A stretch of 5,112 nt of DNA from Spirochaetaceae bacterium (GTDB taxonomy: Bacteria; Spirochaetota; Spirochaetia; Treponematales; Breznakiellaceae). Numbering within the stretch: position 1 is the stretch's first letter; each line of letters starts with the position of its first letter. The stretch is taken from the NCBI GenBank assembly GCA_031269165.1, contig JAISZQ010000048.1, positions 1 to 5,112 on the forward strand, written 5' to 3'. The notes below the pieces were generated by a model. That model worked only from the letters and a program-made list of their open reading frames with translations, was not told the origin of the DNA and did no database searches. Both the position numbers and the translations under genes were made by a program. This document shows positions 4,539 through 5,112 of this stretch, piece by piece.

Positions 4539-5112
4539 AAGACGCTCCAATACCCCTTGCATACGCCCTGTCATGGAAATGTTACTGTAACTGCCCTATC
4601 TGTCATTCGGAGACGGAGGGCGAAGAAGGCATGACTGCCGGTATAGAAACCTGGAAAAGGACTATAGGCCCCCTGCTTAACCACAGCGGAAGCGTCCGTC
4701 TTACCCTGACAGGAGGAGAGCCGATGTTTTTTTGGGACAAAACGGATGAACTGCTGGAGTTTATCAAGTACCTGCATGAACACAAAATACATGTCTGCCT
4801 GAATACCACCGGAATAAACCTGACACCGGAAAAACTGGAGGTACTCGATAACTGTATCGATACCATACTGCTTTCGATACGGGGGTTGACGGTTAAAGCG
4901 GTAAACCGGGAATTTGGCATTGATGAAGAACGGGCAAGAAAATTGCGGGACACCCAGATGATGATACTCCGCGAAATCCACAATACCGACATTCGGCTGG
5001 AAGTATGTACGGTGGTTACCAAAGAGAACATCGCCGGTATTGAATATTTGGGCGGAAAATTATGCGCGATAAACAACAATATGATCTGGCGGGTTGAAGA
5101 ATACTACCGGAA
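4535..5112 (+). CDS. Radical SAM domain protein, 3' end beyond the window
   Basis: 192 complete codons are visible and the frame is open to the window edge. CX3CX2C is C16-x3-C20-x2-C23 in SWKCYCNCPICHSE, the ligands of the [4Fe-4S] cluster that cleaves S-adenosylmethionine to a 5'-deoxyadenosyl radical. GGEP, the SAM amino-group motif, is at residues 60-63 (LTLTGGEPMFF). Strand-like segments VCLNTTG, TILLSIRG and RLEVCTVVTKENI follow with the spacing of the radical SAM partial barrel. The substrate is unknown; auxiliary cluster or SPASM regions, if any, lie beyond the edge. The start is taken as TTG at 4535, sharing bases with the upstream TGA and preceded by GAGGGTGG at 4518-4525. The nearest in-frame upstream stop is 4496-4498, GTG at 4505 is an alternative, and the first ATG (4631) lies after the cysteine motif and cannot be the start. 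It is probably co-translated with the 2TM protein. Confidence 0.9.
   Translation, partial: MKDAPIPLAYALSWKCYCNCPICHSETEGEEGMTAGIETWKRTIGPLLNHSGSVRLTLTGGEPMFFWDKTDELLEFIKYLHEHKIHVCLNTTGINLTPEKLEVLDNCIDTILLSIRGLTVKAVNREFGIDEERARKLRDTQMMILREIHNTDIRLEVCTVVTKENIAGIEYLGGKLCAINNNMIWRVEEYYR

Noticed and set aside
4571..5079. Two minus-strand open frames opposite the right end
   Set aside because: They are antisense to the radical SAM frame, which has clear CX3CX2C and GGEP motifs. The minus frames show no recognisable domain.
4535..5112. Viperin-type antiviral radical SAM enzyme
   Set aside because: Viperin-specific surroundings of the cysteine motif (CNYxCxFC) and the NFSGGEPF form are not seen. 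The sequence here is CYCNCPIC and TLTGGEPM, so the subfamily is left open.

Overview
The window looks like part of a bacterial chromosome. It holds the 3' part of tilS, a complete ftsH, a gene-free stretch of about 1.1 kb built largely from palindromic repeats, and a two-gene cassette whose second gene runs off the right edge. The FtsH C-terminal half (for example the stretch around QEDEPIFLGKEIARHKDYSE) reads to me like spirochaete FtsH, and repeats of the GTCATTGCGAG...GAAGCAATCC type are common in environmental and host-associated bacteria. My best guess is a Treponema-like spirochaete of fairly high GC. This is memory-based inference, not a database result.

Layout: 1-138 is almost pure G/T with no A at all, and is probably unreliable sequence at a contig or read end. 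141-833 is tilS (tRNA-Ile lysidine synthase), lacking its N-terminal PP-loop. 823-2760 is ftsH (membrane AAA+ zinc protease), which overlaps the tilS end by 11 bases and is probably co-transcribed with it. 2806-2825 is a perfect 8-bp hairpin after ftsH. 2838-3451 is a family of hairpin-forming repeat units. The first unit is split by a 174-bp element that has its own 15-bp terminal inverted repeats and an apparent 15-bp target duplication. The later units form a tandem array of period 103-104 bp that ends in an internally deleted copy.

The region 3452-3539 shows nothing I can name. At 3540-3568 there is a near-consensus sigma-70 promoter (TTGACA, 17 bp, TAGAAT). It is followed by about 180 nt of pyrimidine-rich, partly structured sequence and an intrinsic terminator at 3754-3795. 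This is either a small RNA gene or an attenuated leader for the genes that follow. 3849-4538 encodes a two-transmembrane protein with a cytosolic domain that looks like a catalytically dead phospholipase-D-type fold. Overlapping its stop codon, a TTG-started frame (4535 to the window end) encodes a radical SAM enzyme with CX3CX2C and GGEP motifs.

The tilS-ftsH part is housekeeping: tRNA decoding fidelity and membrane protein quality control. The 2TM/radical SAM pair is visibly more AT-rich, sits just beyond a repeat cluster, and is tightly coupled. It is the part of the window most likely to be an accessory, poorly described system, but its function cannot be read from this sequence.
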